Positions 24,454 to 36,920 are shown, numbered from the stretch's first letter. The stretch: DNA of 64,000 nt from Ischnura elegans (GCF_921293095.1 NC_060247.1:50379111-50443110), one strand, 5' to 3'. A program made the numbers and translations. Notes: generated by a model not told the origin, from the letters alone.

Positions 24454-25001
24454 TAAGAAAGAAAAATGTGAAGGTAAAAAACGTCGCAAAATTCAGAGTT
24501 TTTGCTCTTTTTAAACTATCAAATGCATTAGAAAAGTAAATATAAAGGGCATTAAATATCAATCACATTTAAAGTTAGACTTATCTTTAAAGAAAATTCT
24601 GAGACACATTCAGGTTGTATGTAGGAAGAACTTGATAATCGCTGCATATAATGGTCCTAATTTAAAAAAATGCTGTTTCTTTGTATTCATATTAATCAAC
24701 TTATTTAAGGGCAGTATTAGGAAAGTTGTTGCTATTCCAATGCATTGAATTTAATAAACATTTTGATGAATTTTAAAAATGCTGTGACATGTTGAAATAG
24801 TTTGGTATTTCCCAAAAACTTATACCAGAGAAGATTAGTTTGTTAAAATATATTTAATTAAGTTCGTGAATATTAATTTTATATCCATTTACCACTTAAA
24901 ATTCGTATGGGAGTAGTTTTTCTCTCTTGGTTTCTCTGCAAGTTACTGACGTTTTGAACGTTGGGTTGACCATGTAGAAATTGCAGGCCCTTGGTTTGTA
25001 C

Positions 25002-25190
25002 CATAGCTACGCCTACAAATTTCATTGCGTCAAATTCTATGGCTATAAAGAAATTATCCAAGGAGATTGGGTGTATGGCGTTGTGGGAGTAGAGTGCCGG
25101 GTTAGTTAGAGATTTGCAAACGTTTAAAGTGAAATAAATATGAGACACAATAATTGAAAATTTAAAATAAATGACTAAATTGTGGAACGA
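25002..25190 (+). repeat. Direct repeat copy 2 (189 bp)
   Basis: Second copy of the unit at 24269-24453, about 96% identical. Flanking sequences of the two copies do not match, so the repeated unit itself defines the ends. The 110-codon minus-strand frame at 24879-25211 runs through this copy and is not conserved as a frame in copy 1, which argues against coding. Confidence 0.9.
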
Positions 25191-25194
25191 AATT

Positions 25195-26270
25195 GCTAAG
25201 GACCCTCTCATCTTTCAATAACGCTATTGAAAAACGAATTGCCTACAAATAATTTGTGATCAAAGGCTTTACTCGCCTTTATTTTAAGATTAGCCAACTC
25301 AATCGTTTTCTGGAACATTTTTGGCTAAACTTCGATTTGCAGTGCTTTCGTGATGGGCTCAATGGGGAGAGGAAAGCTAATCGGTATACCTAATAGGTTT
25401 TTCCCACTGTTTTTCCCACCGTTGATGACATTTCATATGGATTACATCGTTGACAATTGGTCTACGCATATCATAAGTTACCTTAAAGGTAAAAGTCGGG
25501 GGTGACCAGAGTGTATAACCAAAAGTTTTTCTGCTCCTGCCTGAGAGAAAGCAAAACATAAGTGGATGCCAAATCGACGCAAGGCAAACAATCATAAAAA
25601 TGAAACAGAATTCAAATGGGAGACGCAATAAATGTGGACTCAGATGTGTTGCAGAAAATAACCAGCATGTTGAATATGGAGAAAAGCGTTGGAGAGAGGG
25701 TGAAGGGAGTTGGAAATCTTTCCTTATCCATCTCTCTGGATTTTAGGTTACGGCTTTATTGCCCAAGACGCAACGCTCACAACTCCTGGCGAGGCGTCGA
25801 CCTGGGCACCTAAAACTCCGAGCCGTAAAGTGCCTCGCGAGGTTGTAATTTCGGGCACAAGTCATAAAGGCTTAAAAGTATCCCGGGTGACAAAGGTAAT
25901 AATGCGAGATACGCACTTATTTAAACGGGTGCTATACGGCATTTTTCTGTTTTCTTTTTGCCTTTCAGGAGTTTTGTCGACGCGTCGGGGGAAAAGAGAG
26001 GAAGAATGAAGACTTTCTTTGAAGGGTAAAGGAGATGGAGATAAATCGAGGAAAAGGGAGGGAAAAATATAGGAGAGGAATAGAGAAGAAAAGATATTCG
26101 AAAATTGGAGGGTGATAAAAAGAAAGAGTGTTACGCAAAGCCTCTTTCAACTTATTAGGGCTGACTTAAAAAAGTCCTAAGTACTTAAAGCGGGAAACTT
26201 ATAAATAGAAGTAAGGAAACATTTTATCACAGCTTTCATTTTGAGTATGATACTCTACAGAAGTGAGACA
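25195..26270. other. No supported feature; purine-rich tail
   Basis: Overlapping open frames at 25616-26009 lack recognisable motifs. From 25990 to about 26140 the plus strand is strongly purine-rich (GAGGAAG, GGAAAAGGGAGGG). Confidence 0.5.
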
Positions 26271-26279
26271 TGCAAAAAG

Positions 26280-26351
26280 ACCGCCGGGATTTGAACCCGA
26301 GCCCATAGGGTGGGAAGCCAGCACTCTAGCCACCGCACTAACCCGATCCCC
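26280..26351 (-). mobile_element. tRNA-like SINE head with CCC anticodon-like loop
   Basis: Minus strand: TAGTGCGGTGGCTAGAGTGC (A-box region), TTCCCAC as a 7-base anticodon-like loop reading CCC, then CTCGGGTTCAAATCCCGG, a perfect B box in a paired T-arm (CGGG/CCCG). The ends GGGGATC and CGGCGG do not pair as an acceptor stem, and the anticodon stem is poor. It is a tRNA-derived SINE head or a pseudo-tRNA, not a functional tRNA gene. Confidence 0.6.
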
Positions 26352-26359
26352 TCAAATAA

Positions 26360-27960
26360 ATAAGAATAATCGGAAGGTTACAACAGTTGTATGGCATTCG
26401 ACGAGTTAGGTACCAGCTACTTAACGGACAGAATAAAAGATCATGAGGCATGAAGTTTTCTAGGTGATAGATGAACCTCGATAATTTACGCGAGGCAATT
26501 CACCTTCAGTGAATATTGACCTACATTTTTGTTCAACAACAAATATTCAAGCAGGGATCGGGCAGTCTACGTAACATTATCAACGTGTTTTGAAGTAAAG
26601 GACGAGAGCCTTTATCGGTATGAGGCAAATATGAACCGCAAGACAGCAAATGATTAACCATTCTTCAGCTTACTTCTCTCAGCCACCAACTTATTATGCC
26701 TTTAATGGATAAATACTATTATACAATAAAATTATTGCATAATAGTACTTCGTTAGTCGTTAGAATGATGAGGGTTTATTATAAATTAAGAATTCTATCT
26801 GAGTTGCTATTTCAGAATCAAGAAACTTGAGATTTCAAACGTCTACGGACATGCTAGGCAAGATACGCAGTTTTGAGTTGTTGTGAACTAAATGATACTG
26901 TTTAAAACTTATCAACTCCATCGCTATGCACAACAAGGCCAAGTTAAGCTGCTGAGAAAGGGTCTTTTCAGCATGAAGATGAAGTAGGTTCGGATGGTGT
27001 GAAAAATAAAGTTTGAATACATCGATGAACCCGATTCAGCGGAAAAGGTGTGTTCGGAAACATCCAAGAAGCGGGAGTCGCGTGTTAAGGGGACTAAATA
27101 TCTTTTTGCTTTGATTTACTGGACGGCAGATGAAGTACTCCGTATTGAAGGCAGTTTTAATGCTACATTTACCTTCATCGACTTTGACTGGAGAAACGGC
27201 ATTTAAGAAGGGCATGTAATCGACAGTTATTTCTTGCTTCTCTCGACACCATAGCTCGAAGCAAGAAAGCGCAGGGAAAGCGAATCAGGCGAGTAAGATG
27301 ACTTATCATTCACTCTCGACCAATAAGAAACATTTTGCATCCGAGAATATAATAAAGTAAAATTAGTTTCAGGAAAATTTTGATAGCGTTGTACTCTATA
27401 TGAATTGATAATTACAAGCTTGTACCAAATGCTTTAAATACGATACGAAAAAAGGCCGGTTAATGGAGAGCCCGACAATGCGCTTATTTGTTCTCTTAAA
27501 CTAGTAACAAATAATGCGTTAAACACTTCATTTCACGAGGCAAATATATGCTTAACTTAGAGTAAATTCCGGGAGCGGTACATGTTAAATTGGGTGTGGA
27601 ATCTACAGCCAGAGTACATGTTAATGTGTTATCATTCGTGAGAGATTGAGAGGACAGGGATTTAGAGCCCACGACATTAGTATTTCACACCTGTTTTCGA
27701 ACCAATTCGAACATCTTAGGGATTTTTTTCAATAGTTCCCCCCCTTTCCCTTTTAGGAGTGTAACATAAGAGCTGAAAATAGTTGAAGAAAAAGTAAATA
27801 TTAATTAGTATATTCATATAAGTAGTGAAATGCAACCATGATATGACAGAATTATATTACATGCCACTCTCACATATATTTAAAAAAATAACGATGGTAG
27901 ATTCCACGCTGGTGCTAACCATTACCTTAAACTTCTTCATTTTTTGGTACAAAAATTGTA
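26360..27960. other. No supported feature
   Basis: AT-rich sequence. One short perfect hairpin (11-bp arms TTTCTTGCTTC at 27230-27240 and its complement at 27258-27268, loop 17) is too small and isolated to be called a pre-microRNA. Confidence 0.5.
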
Positions 27961-27964
27961 AATT

Positions 27965-28018
27965 TCATAGCTCTCTCGTATAATAATAAATTTATTATTA
28001 TATGAGAGAGCTATGAAT
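27965..28018. repeat. 54-bp near-perfect palindrome
   Basis: Two 27-base arms meet with no loop. The outer part is TTCATAGCTCTCTCGTA, the centre an AT-rich AATAATAAATTTATTATT. Only one mismatch (C against T, 10-15 bases from the outer end) breaks the symmetry. Perfect palindromes of this size are unstable and usually young. Confidence 0.9.
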
Positions 28019-28019
28019 A

Positions 28020-29930
28020 GAAGTTATAAGAGCAAACCTTTTCTAAATTTAGATCCCGGCATGAAAAAGATCTTATTCGTATCATTCGTTGGACAGTAGC
28101 GAGCATTGATGAAGGTTTAAGGGCAAGGAGTAAAGAAGAATGGAGCCTTGAAGCACGGAGTTGCAAAGGCATGTCGTTTCGAGGTTTTCGCAAGGTCGAG
28201 CCCGGAGCAGGGTTACATATATATATATAAGGCGAGATTACGGGGTCTTTCGTCAGTTTGCGGCAGTAGAATAGTTCTTGGTCGACGTGGAGGGAGACAA
28301 AAGAGTTTAAAGGGACGCGGTTGGAGAGAGAGGGAGAATGGGGCTAAGGTAGCACAGCTCCCTGGGGAACTACGAAGGGTGCATGGGCAGGAATTTAGGC
28401 CAGACGTCGATGGAAAGAAACGAGAGACGAAGCTTGGAGGGAGGACGAGAGAACAGCGTTCTGCTTTACCTTAAATGCTCTGAGAGGGATAAGGATTCTT
28501 GCGTCACAGTTTATTATCGAGAGAAAACACGGAAGAATGGCGTAAGAGGCTATGGCGTTAGAAAATTCGTCTTTTCGTTTCACGCTTGGAATGTTTTTGG
28601 GCGGCGATCATGAATTTCATTGAGGGGCTTCGTCTGAGCCATTCCCGTTAGAGCCAAGAGAAATGAATATTTTTTCCTTACGCACATCATTCTTAAATGG
28701 AAAGAGAAATATTAAACTTAACCCGCCAACAATTTAGAGAATTATTGATCGCAAATTGAGCAGCGAAAAAGTTTTCTCTTTTTCAAGATCACGCAAAATT
28801 TGAGGCAGTCGTATTTATCATCATAAGTCAGCGTGAATAACATTGGTTTGACGCAGCTATTCTTTTATCTGCCAGCCTTTTCAAAGTGATGTTTTTCTTC
28901 TCTTTTACATCCTTAAAACCTGTCCTATATGACTCATTCGTGGCCGTCATTTACTCTTTTTCCGTCTACCAACTATTCGACGATTGCCTTCATCAAGCCG
29001 TAATGTCGACGAAGTCTCAGCAAAAAATGTGAGCAATGAAACGACTTATATCAGCTTCCTTACAATTTTAAGAGTCATAAGACAATAGGGCATAAATGCA
29101 TAATTTGAGTATCTAATTTTTTTCTCAATATTTTGAAGAGTATAAAGAAAATAAGGAGACCTATGGGTCTCTTCTGCATAAAAAAATAATGAAAAGATAA
29201 TGGATGGAAAAATCAGTAGTTCCTTATTGAATTTCGACAACTTACTTCCATGATGACTATGGCAATCAGAGAATATTTCATTTATCAATACAATTTCAAG
29301 TAAACTCTTTCCATTGACAACCTATTATAACTTAGAAGGAGAAAAAAATGAATTTATTCGCATTGGAATCGTTAAAAGTATTTCCATTAAAATACATGTT
29401 ATTCAATAAATTTTGCAAGATAAGAAGAAATTTTCATTGGCTATTTATTAATTAAGAAAATTACCAAATAGGAATTACAAAAATAGATGGATAAAAACTA
29501 AGAATGTATAACTAAAAAATATTAACCATTGCTCTCAGCATTGATTTTTACGTTTTTACGTACTACAAGCGCAACGATTTCCCTGGCAAAATAGTAAATA
29601 TGAAAAAAACCTTTTAATCAGCCTTACTCTCCAGTTTCAGTGGACAAGGTTATTATGTATTCAGGGCTTGCTTTTATTTGCGAAAAAACTAACAGGCTGG
29701 ATCTTCCTTATACAAATTTTCCTTGATTGATAATGAGAGGTTATTCTCATACAAAATTAAATGGATGCAAACTGGAAATACTAAATTTTGTTTGCTTTCC
29801 GAGATCTAAAATGTTGTCGGTAAATAATATCAGCAAATATATGACCACTAATGAATACTAGCCATCGAGAAATTTACAGGATAGACCAACAGGATATTAG
29901 TTTGCATTACTCGGTGGTTTTATGTATTTC
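28020..29930. other. No supported feature; purine-rich patch
   Basis: The plus strand at about 28280-28480 is purine-rich and keeps a 108-codon frame open (28148-28474), R-, G- and E-rich and without recognisable motifs. The rest is AT-rich. Confidence 0.5.
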
Positions 29931-29979
29931 GTTTAACCCTCATATGGATTTACAAAATTAGTTACGTCGTTGGATTTTC

Positions 29980-29996
29980 GGCGCCGCAGCGGCGCC
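29980..29996. repeat. GC palindrome GGCGCCGC-A-GCGGCGCC, left copy
   Basis: Perfect 8-bp arms around one A, in an AT-rich element. It is mirrored at 32606-32620 next to the right subterminal repeat. A damaged form (GCGCCGCTAAGGCGC) lies at 32792-32806 close to the right end. The position suggests a transposase or host-factor binding site, but that is inference. Confidence 0.6.
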
Positions 29997-31948
29997 GCGT
30001 CATTTTTTGCTATTATCTTTCAAAGTTAGCCAGAATTTACAAGTTTTCCGATTGATAATGGTAAATACATCTATTATCTTTATTTCTTACCGTGTTTTGC
30101 TAGATTTAAACCCTTATTGTTGAAGTTATAACAAAAAATCTTGAACGCTGCATTCTTTTCCATTTCTTGCCGTAATGCTCTTTATTTCAGTTCCCTTTGT
30201 TTGTTATTTTTGAATGAAAGTTTTAATTTCATGTGTTATTGTTGTTTGAAATATTTTTCTGATATGCAGAGCTCGACAAACTCCGCTTTTTAATGTTTAT
30301 ATTGTTTATAATTTTATGTATCTAAATACTAAAAATGATGACCGAATAAAATTCGTTTATGCCCATATGACATAATTTTGCTTCACTACGTCCACCCATT
30401 TGTTATATCTTTGCAGTGTATACAGAAGGATAAGTTATTAAACGTTAATAATGGAACAGCTGTAGGTTAAGTGAGAAGAGACGAGTGTTACTTTCGTAGA
30501 TTCTGGCGATCAAGACAAATCTTACGAATATTCTGGGAGCTTATGCCCTGCAATTAAAAAAATCAAGTCTTATGGGTTTTGAAATATAAATAATATGGGA
30601 TGATAAGCGGCGTGTCAAAGAACCCAACGCTTCTTTGGAGTTGAAGCTAGAAGAGTTGGTACTCTTTTCCTACCACGGAGCCCTATTCCCCCACTGGGGA
30701 CGTGTAGCCCAAGGAAAAGGTTTCCTTAGATATGGACGGGTAAATGTTTTGCGTGGGAGTGCATCAGATTAGGTTTTACTCCTGGATTGGTGGGAAATCC
30801 AAAAAAAATAAATTCTTAGAAGTATGTGTTATTGGTGGTAGGGGAGAAGGAGCAGCTGCCTTTTTTTCGTCCAGCTCTGCGTGAGAAACCGATGAAAGAA
30901 TTCTCTGGGGTGACAAAAATACCCTCACTTTGGAAGGACTTCCCTTACATTTTCTTTCTTAGCGTTTCACTGACCCAAACATTGAGACTGTCATACCTTC
31001 CCACTAAGCTCCCTTATTCGTCATTCACCACCTTCTTCCCCCTCCCACAAAACTTGATTGAACTTCTCTCCACCCTAATGACCCACCCGAGCTAGACCTT
31101 CTCGGAATGAAGGGAGCGCCTTCGCGGGGCGTTTTGACAAGGCTTTTGTTCCCTGTCCCTCATGCAGCGATGGAAGGAAGAAGAAAAAGCATGCTTTTGT
31201 ATCTAATTGCCTCCTTGCACTCCCAACCTTTTCCGCGATAAGGATTTTCTACTCCTACCTGTCCTAACGATCTGGGTATTCCCCGATCCTTGGCAGTCGA
31301 CACACTACCACCACTTCACCTCAAAACAACCTCTTGGCATTCCTTCTCCTTTCTCCTCCTCACTCACCCCTTTACGTTAGTAACACCCCCAATGCATAAA
31401 ACATCTGTGCATTTCAGTACACAAAGAAACGAGAAATATGTTCACAAATTTTCACCTCACGGTAAATTGTCTTTTCACCTATTCATAATGAAACGATTTT
31501 TACCATGTAAAGTCTAAACTCATCGTCAGGAAAGAGAAATTATTTTCTATCACACAATTAGTTGGGTAGTTATCTGGATTTCACCCCAATGGTAAACTGT
31601 CACGTCATCAGTAACTGTATTAACGCTTGCAATTTTGTATAGACTATCTTAGACGCAAAGGGATTTTTTTTTCGAATGAAAGGTACAAGACATATAACAA
31701 TAACTGTGCGATGTGTTCTTCACGGTAGTCGGTGAAATTTCTGAATCTCCTGGCAAGTTACAGTTACTCATTCAGCGAGAAATATTCACACAACGGTGAG
31801 GAAGCATTATTCTACGAATTCGGATAATGCATTGTGTTAAATTTTTCTTAGAATTGCGGCTTGGAGTAATTCTAAACAGAGTCACCCTAGGATGTACCCA
31901 AAGGTGACTATCACCACGGCAGGTACGTGGGCGCGGAGCGGAGAAGGT

Positions 31949-32600
31949 GCCCAAGCAAAACTAAGTCGGAAGCCACGGAAAAAACAAGGAAAACTTGGCT
32001 AGCCATGAGTTTCTATGAATAATTCTTGCGAAAAGATGAAGTTTTGTCAATGAACATTACAACGAAGCAAACATAATGATTCTTAGCTAAAAGAGGAAGC
32101 ACAATTGGTATTGTAATATTTTCCTTTTGTTAAACAATTTCACTTGGTTTATAAGCTTAAAAAAATTAAATAATAGGATTATAAATGCATTTCATATGAA
32201 ACAAATTGCATTTCATATGAAACATAATTGCTTTGACATTAGCGTTGAGAGTGCAGACCCTGACGTAGCGACGAGGAAATTCTCGGCCCAAGCAAAACTA
32301 AGTCGGAGGCCCATGAAAAAACAACTTTGACTAGCCATGAGTTTTTATGAATAATTCTCGTAAAAAGATGAAGTTTTGTCAATGAACATCATAACGAGGC
32401 AAATAGATTGATGCTTAGCTAAAATAGAAAGCAAAATTGGTATGGTAATATTTTCCTTTTGTTTAACAATTTTATTTTGTTTATAATGTTTAGAAATATA
32501 AATAATATGATTATAAATATATTATAGCATTTCATACGAAACATAATTGCTTTGACATTAACATTGAGAGTGCAGTCAACGACGTAGCGACGAGGAAATA
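31949..32600 (+). repeat. Two-unit tandem repeat inside the piggyBac-type element
   Basis: Unit 1 (31949-32287) and unit 2 (32288-about 32600) both begin CCCAAGCAAAACTAAGTCGG. They share GCCATGAGTTT, GATGAAGTTTTGTCAATGAA, TAATATTTTCCTTTTGTT, GCATTTCATA(T/C)GAAACATAA, TTGCTTTGACATTA and GACGTAGCGACGAGGAAAT in order. Unit 1 also carries a local repeat of the GCATTTCATATGAAACA segment. Identity is about 85% by eye. Confidence 0.85.
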
Positions 32601-33767
32601 CTGAGCGCCGCAGCGGCGCCGAAAATCCAACGACGTAACGTTTTCCATTAGAGGCCAATAAAATGTAAACTATAGACACTACGCTAACAAAATTTTATAT
32701 TTAGACGCACAAAGCAGAAAAAATAGACTACTGAAAATTTCAAAATGATTCATTGGAATGGAAAATTTTTACACCACTTTTAAAACCACGAGCGCCGCTA
32801 AGGCGCAGCGAATCCATATGAGGGTTAATCAAGACCAATATCATGAACTTCTACTGAGCAAAACAAATACATCTTTTCGTTTCGGTGCAAAGTTAAGCTT
32901 GCTCCCGCATCCATGCCCCGTAATTATGACATTTATATTAGAAAATGAGTTTTTAAACGGCTGTAGTGTAGTTTAGTTCGTGCTATAATCACTCTTAAAT
33001 AGGTACATCAAACAATACTTTTAGTCTAACAGCCCACTGCAATTCTCTCTAGGATGTGCATAGTGTACATTATCCTGGGAACACAGGAAAAAAAGAAGGT
33101 AAAGGGGACAGATTACATTCACGTTTCTTGGAATACATCTTGAGTTCTCACGAAATTTCCATCGATCGCAATTAAGGGAGTATATTGATAATAGCTGCAG
33201 GTAAAATTTGAATTCATCTAGCTATACATAATAATATGGAAACCAAAAGCGTAAAAACGCTATGATTTAAGGAAAAGTAATGGCTGATGATACTTGAAAA
33301 TGACTGATACAATGTATTGTTGTTAAAAAGTGCTGAGGCTTGGTTGGGAGCAAATATTACTAAACCTCCTTCTTTCTATGATATGAAGTTGATAGTTCAC
33401 TAGTTCGATTGTCCACGTTTTTATGTCTAATATCTCTGTAATCTCAACGGCTTCAAAACTAATGCTCATTTTACCGCTTAATATGCCAGGAAAATAGCGT
33501 TGAATTGCTTTGATATAATACAGTACATACTCCTGAGTACACTTTAATTGTATTTATTATTTTGTTGTATACTTATATCATATTTTCTGCAAATATCAAG
33601 TTAATATCGTCGAAATTTCCAATAAAAAATCGCGCTTTTTTGGAGTGTTGAAGTTACCTCTGAATTGAAATTTGGCAGGGAGTAAGGGCCGCAAAGGCTT
33701 AGGTCTACCGGAGGCTATGACTTGGGTGCAGGAACTTAGGCGCAACAAATGCTGAGGGTGCGGGGTA

Positions 33768-34463
33768 GGGCGGATCGGGAGAACCGATTTTTTTCAAATC
33801 CATCTGGCTCAATGAAATAAAGTTGGGGGACCGATCAAAAATAAGGCCTGAAAATTTTGAGACCTCTAGGTGAACCCCTGACCCTTGCTCAAATGCAATT
33901 TAGGGGGCGAGGGTCAAAATTCGAAAAATATAATATTTATGGTCATTTCCTTCTAGGAAAAATTTCATGCATTTTGGCGTATCTTCCACAAAATGCCTAA
34001 TTTGAGTCCGCGTCCGCGAAGAAAATAAGCGTCGTGGATACAAGAGCGGCAGGCCGATCCCGTCCCCTCCCCACCCGCGTTCTCCCTCTCCCACGCCTCT
34101 AATACAGCAAAATTCATCACGCGTGTGCTGCTTGGAGGGCGTTCATCTTTGATAATATAAATCGGAAGATGGTAGAAGGTAAAAAAGGATGCGTAGTGAG
34201 GCGACTTGTCCCTTATTTGGCGCCTCGTCGGCGTTAAACAAAATCGATGTTACCAACTTTTAGAGAATTGATGAAATATTTTTAGATCCGAGAACGCAGG
34301 AGCCTATGGAGCCTATTTCCAAGGAGCCTATGGTCTATGAATAGGCCTCTCGAGTTGCTATAAAGGTGTGCGAAGAATTTCAGGACTTATTTTTGATCGG
34401 TCCCACAACTGTTTTTCATTGCGCGAGATGGATTTGAAATAAATCGATTTTTCCAATCCGCCC
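33768..34463. mobile_element. TA-flanked inverted-repeat element, about 0.7 kb
   Basis: The left arm (33768-about 33862) and right arm (about 34372-34463) are inverted copies about 84% alike. They share GGGCGGAT, CGATTT, TTTCAAATCCATCT, CAATGAAA, AGTTG and GGGACCGATCAAAAATAAG. TA lies immediately outside each end (33766-33767 and 34464-34465), which fits a Tc1/mariner-type target duplication. The interior has no open frame of interest. The arms are much longer than usual mariner repeats, so a foldback or MITE origin is also possible. Confidence 0.65.
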
Positions 34464-34499
34464 TAGTGTGGAGGTATGGAATACCCGCCAGAGTAAGCG

Positions 34500-34725
34500 G
34501 AGGTGTTGGGGCCCTCCCCCAGAAAAAATTAAGATGAATGGTCCAAAATGGTGAGTTTTACGGCTTTCTGAGGGATATTTTACTAACATTTACAGTATTC
34601 CTTAGGTAATATCAATCCAATTAAGTAAAATGGATTACACTTAAAATTTTTTTTTAGCTATGCGGGGTGGGGGGGGGGGGGGGTTATCCCCTAAAACCCC
34701 CCTCGCTGCGCCACTGAAGCCCTAT
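34500..34725. repeat. C/G-tract dispersed repeat with G15 run
   Basis: The stretch has GGGGCCCTCCCCCAG at the left and, at the right, TGCGGGGTG, a run of 15 G (34669-34683), TTATCCCCTAAAACCCCCCTCGCTGCGCCACTG. Paired G- and C-rich blocks like these also occur at 2620-2840 and 5384-5540. The G run and nearby GGGG could form a G-quadruplex. Element ends are not resolved. Confidence 0.45.
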
Positions 34726-34755
34726 GCTCCTAAAACGAGAACTTTTTCCAGCCTT

Positions 34756-35140
34756 TATATCAACTCACCAACCTGTCTGTTTGTCTGTTTGTCTGGTACA
34801 AATCTTGTAACTGAAATTTGACTCACTTCCTGTGAAGCAAAAACACTGAAATTTTGCACACTTCTTCATTTCCGATGACAATACATGAAAATATACCTTT
34901 TTCTCTCCAACCCCCCTTTAACCACCCCCCAGTCAACCTATAGCCCCCCAAAACATGTTGTATTTTTGCTTTGTGTCATATATAAACGTTGCTCATCCCC
35001 TGTAATCTAAATATAAAGGCTGGTTTTTAAAAAAAATTTTTTTATAAGAGCTTATTTGGAAATAAGTATACCTTTCCTTGAAGATATCAAAGTGCACAAA
35101 TTGTGAACATTCTTAACTCATTATTTCAATAACGATGGCA
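34756..35140. repeat. Probable dispersed repeat starting with a GTCTGTTT microsatellite
   Basis: Starts with CTGTCTGTTTGTCTGTTTGTC (34773-34796) and continues into sequence of uniform character (ACTCACTTCCTGTGAAGC, TTTGCACACTTCTTCATT, ACCCCCCAGTC), ending in A/T runs near 35040. No second copy lies in the window and no open frame is present. Confidence 0.3.
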
Positions 35141-35149
35141 AATTCGAGG

Positions 35150-36900
35150 CCACAGGGACTATCAAAAGGTGAGTTGCGCGAGAATTGAGTTGGTGGACTC
35201 TTGATATGGATAAATAGCGTTGCTGTTTCATACATGCAAACGAGCTCAATATTGCAGTGGGAATAGGAATAAATAAAAATAACGGATTACCCAAAAGAGT
35301 TTTAAATGGTGATCCATTAAAAATTAGCGCTGAGGTTAGAAAATTTATGCACGTCACGGTATGACGTGGCCGCAGTAGATTAACGGTAATAATGGGAATA
35401 ATTGTTTCCAAATAAGATGAAAATGTTTACTTAATTGTTTATACTTGGTATGTACTTGAAAAATATTATAAAATAAGAATGAAATTTATTATTTCACAAG
35501 CCCTCAAATGCTCCCATCATAGCGTATAAAAATATCGACTCGTTGGTATGGAGGTAATATCTTTTATTTATTGTAACATTCTATCAACTCTTATTATGTT
35601 TTAATTAATAATTCACTCTTATTTTTACTATCGTGTTCATGATTGCTGTAAAAATCTTCAAAATGAGAGTCATGACAACTTAATATAGCTACTCTCCTTA
35701 TCCTAAGTTACAGTCTTATGACAACAGCGAAAAATCTCAAAATGTATCAGCATAGGGAAATCTTGAATTGTTTGGTATTTTAAGTTGAATGCATCACTAC
35801 ATGATAGATACTATAGATTGTTTGCTACTACATTATGTGCCGAAATGGGATAAGATGATGTATAAGTAGACACCATCTCATGATGACCTATTTCCTGCTA
35901 TCATGTTCAACCACGTACGGTTTCCTCTGTGACTCAAGGATAGATACATGAAATCGATGCATGTGTTATAAAGTACTATTTATTCTTTGATTAAAAAATC
36001 CAATGTAAAATTTTCCATTATTAATTCCGATTTCAATCACTTTGAATAGAGACTTAACAAAGTTTCATCCTCTTGGGGTTATATTCCCTCTCCTCACAGT
36101 CTCCAATTTTTCTCACGACCAAGATAAAGACTACTCGATAACCTCTCCGGATGACGACATGCATAAAGAGGGCTCATCTTCTTTCATGAAAGCAGGAAGC
36201 CTTAGCTTGTTTTAATTGGAACAGTAGCCTGGGTAACGGATGTAGAACTCCACTACTTCCTTTCACTGTGCACCAGAGAGAAAAAAAAAAGTTTTCGTGC
36301 CACGTTGAACCCTCCCTTCTTAGCCCAATGTACGACAAGCGAGTTTGCTCGTGTTTGGTTTCGTAACCTCACTTCCCACCCCTCACTTGTCCTCTTCCCA
36401 ACTTTTGCAAGCAGCATCCGCCGCTTCCGGCCTTGCAACCCTCCCCCGGGGTGATCCGCTGACGAGAGCGACACTCGAGGCATTTTCGGATAATAAAGCA
36501 TCCCGAGCTCTGTTTTGAGGATCTTCCAAGAATTGTCGTCCTGTGCGCCGCCGATGGGAGGCAATTTTTTTCATCTGAATAACAAGGCATGTGACGACGA
36601 GGAGAGGATAATGAAGGACGTGACAATGGAGTGGCGTGTAGCGTATACTTGAGGCGGAAATGCGCTAAGAAACTATTTAAAGAGCTGAACAAAAAAGAAT
36701 GTGCGATGAGGAAACGGTATAAGAGCAAGGGATACGATAACGCAAAAGTTTATTGTTTTATAGTGAAAACGTGCGGACTTTAAATACTTTAATTTACTCT
36801 GAACACGAAAAGTATCACCAAATGTTTTGAACAATATTTATTCGCAGTATATTAGTTTCATATCTTCGGCAAAATGTAAAAACACTGTATAATCTTAGGT
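35150..36900. other. No supported feature
   Basis: Frames of about 100-119 codons on the minus strand (36253-36728) overlap each other in a GC-richer patch near 36290-36560 and lack motifs. The rest is AT-rich. Confidence 0.5.
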
Positions 36901-36920
36901 TTTCTCGGCCTTTCTGGTGT

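Larger units (their letters stand above)
29937..32824. mobile_element. piggyBac-type non-autonomous element, 2.9 kb
   Basis: The left end is TTAA (29933-29936) followed by CCCTCATATGGATT. The right end is AATCCATATGAGGG followed by TTAA (32825-32828). So a 14-bp perfect terminal inverted repeat starting CCC sits inside duplicated TTAA, the hallmark of piggyBac insertions. A second, longer inverted pair lies inside: 29961-29996 (GTTACGTCGTTGGATTTTCG plus GGCGCCGCAGCGGCGCC) and 32605-32639, with one mismatch. Subterminal inverted repeats are also known in piggyBac. No frame exceeds about 90 codons and no transposase-like DDD region was seen, so mobility would depend on a transposase from elsewhere. 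The right half contains a two-unit tandem repeat. Confidence 0.75.

Noticed and set aside
27230..27268. 11-bp hairpin considered as a pre-microRNA
   Set aside because: The stem is far shorter than the 22 bp or more needed for processing.
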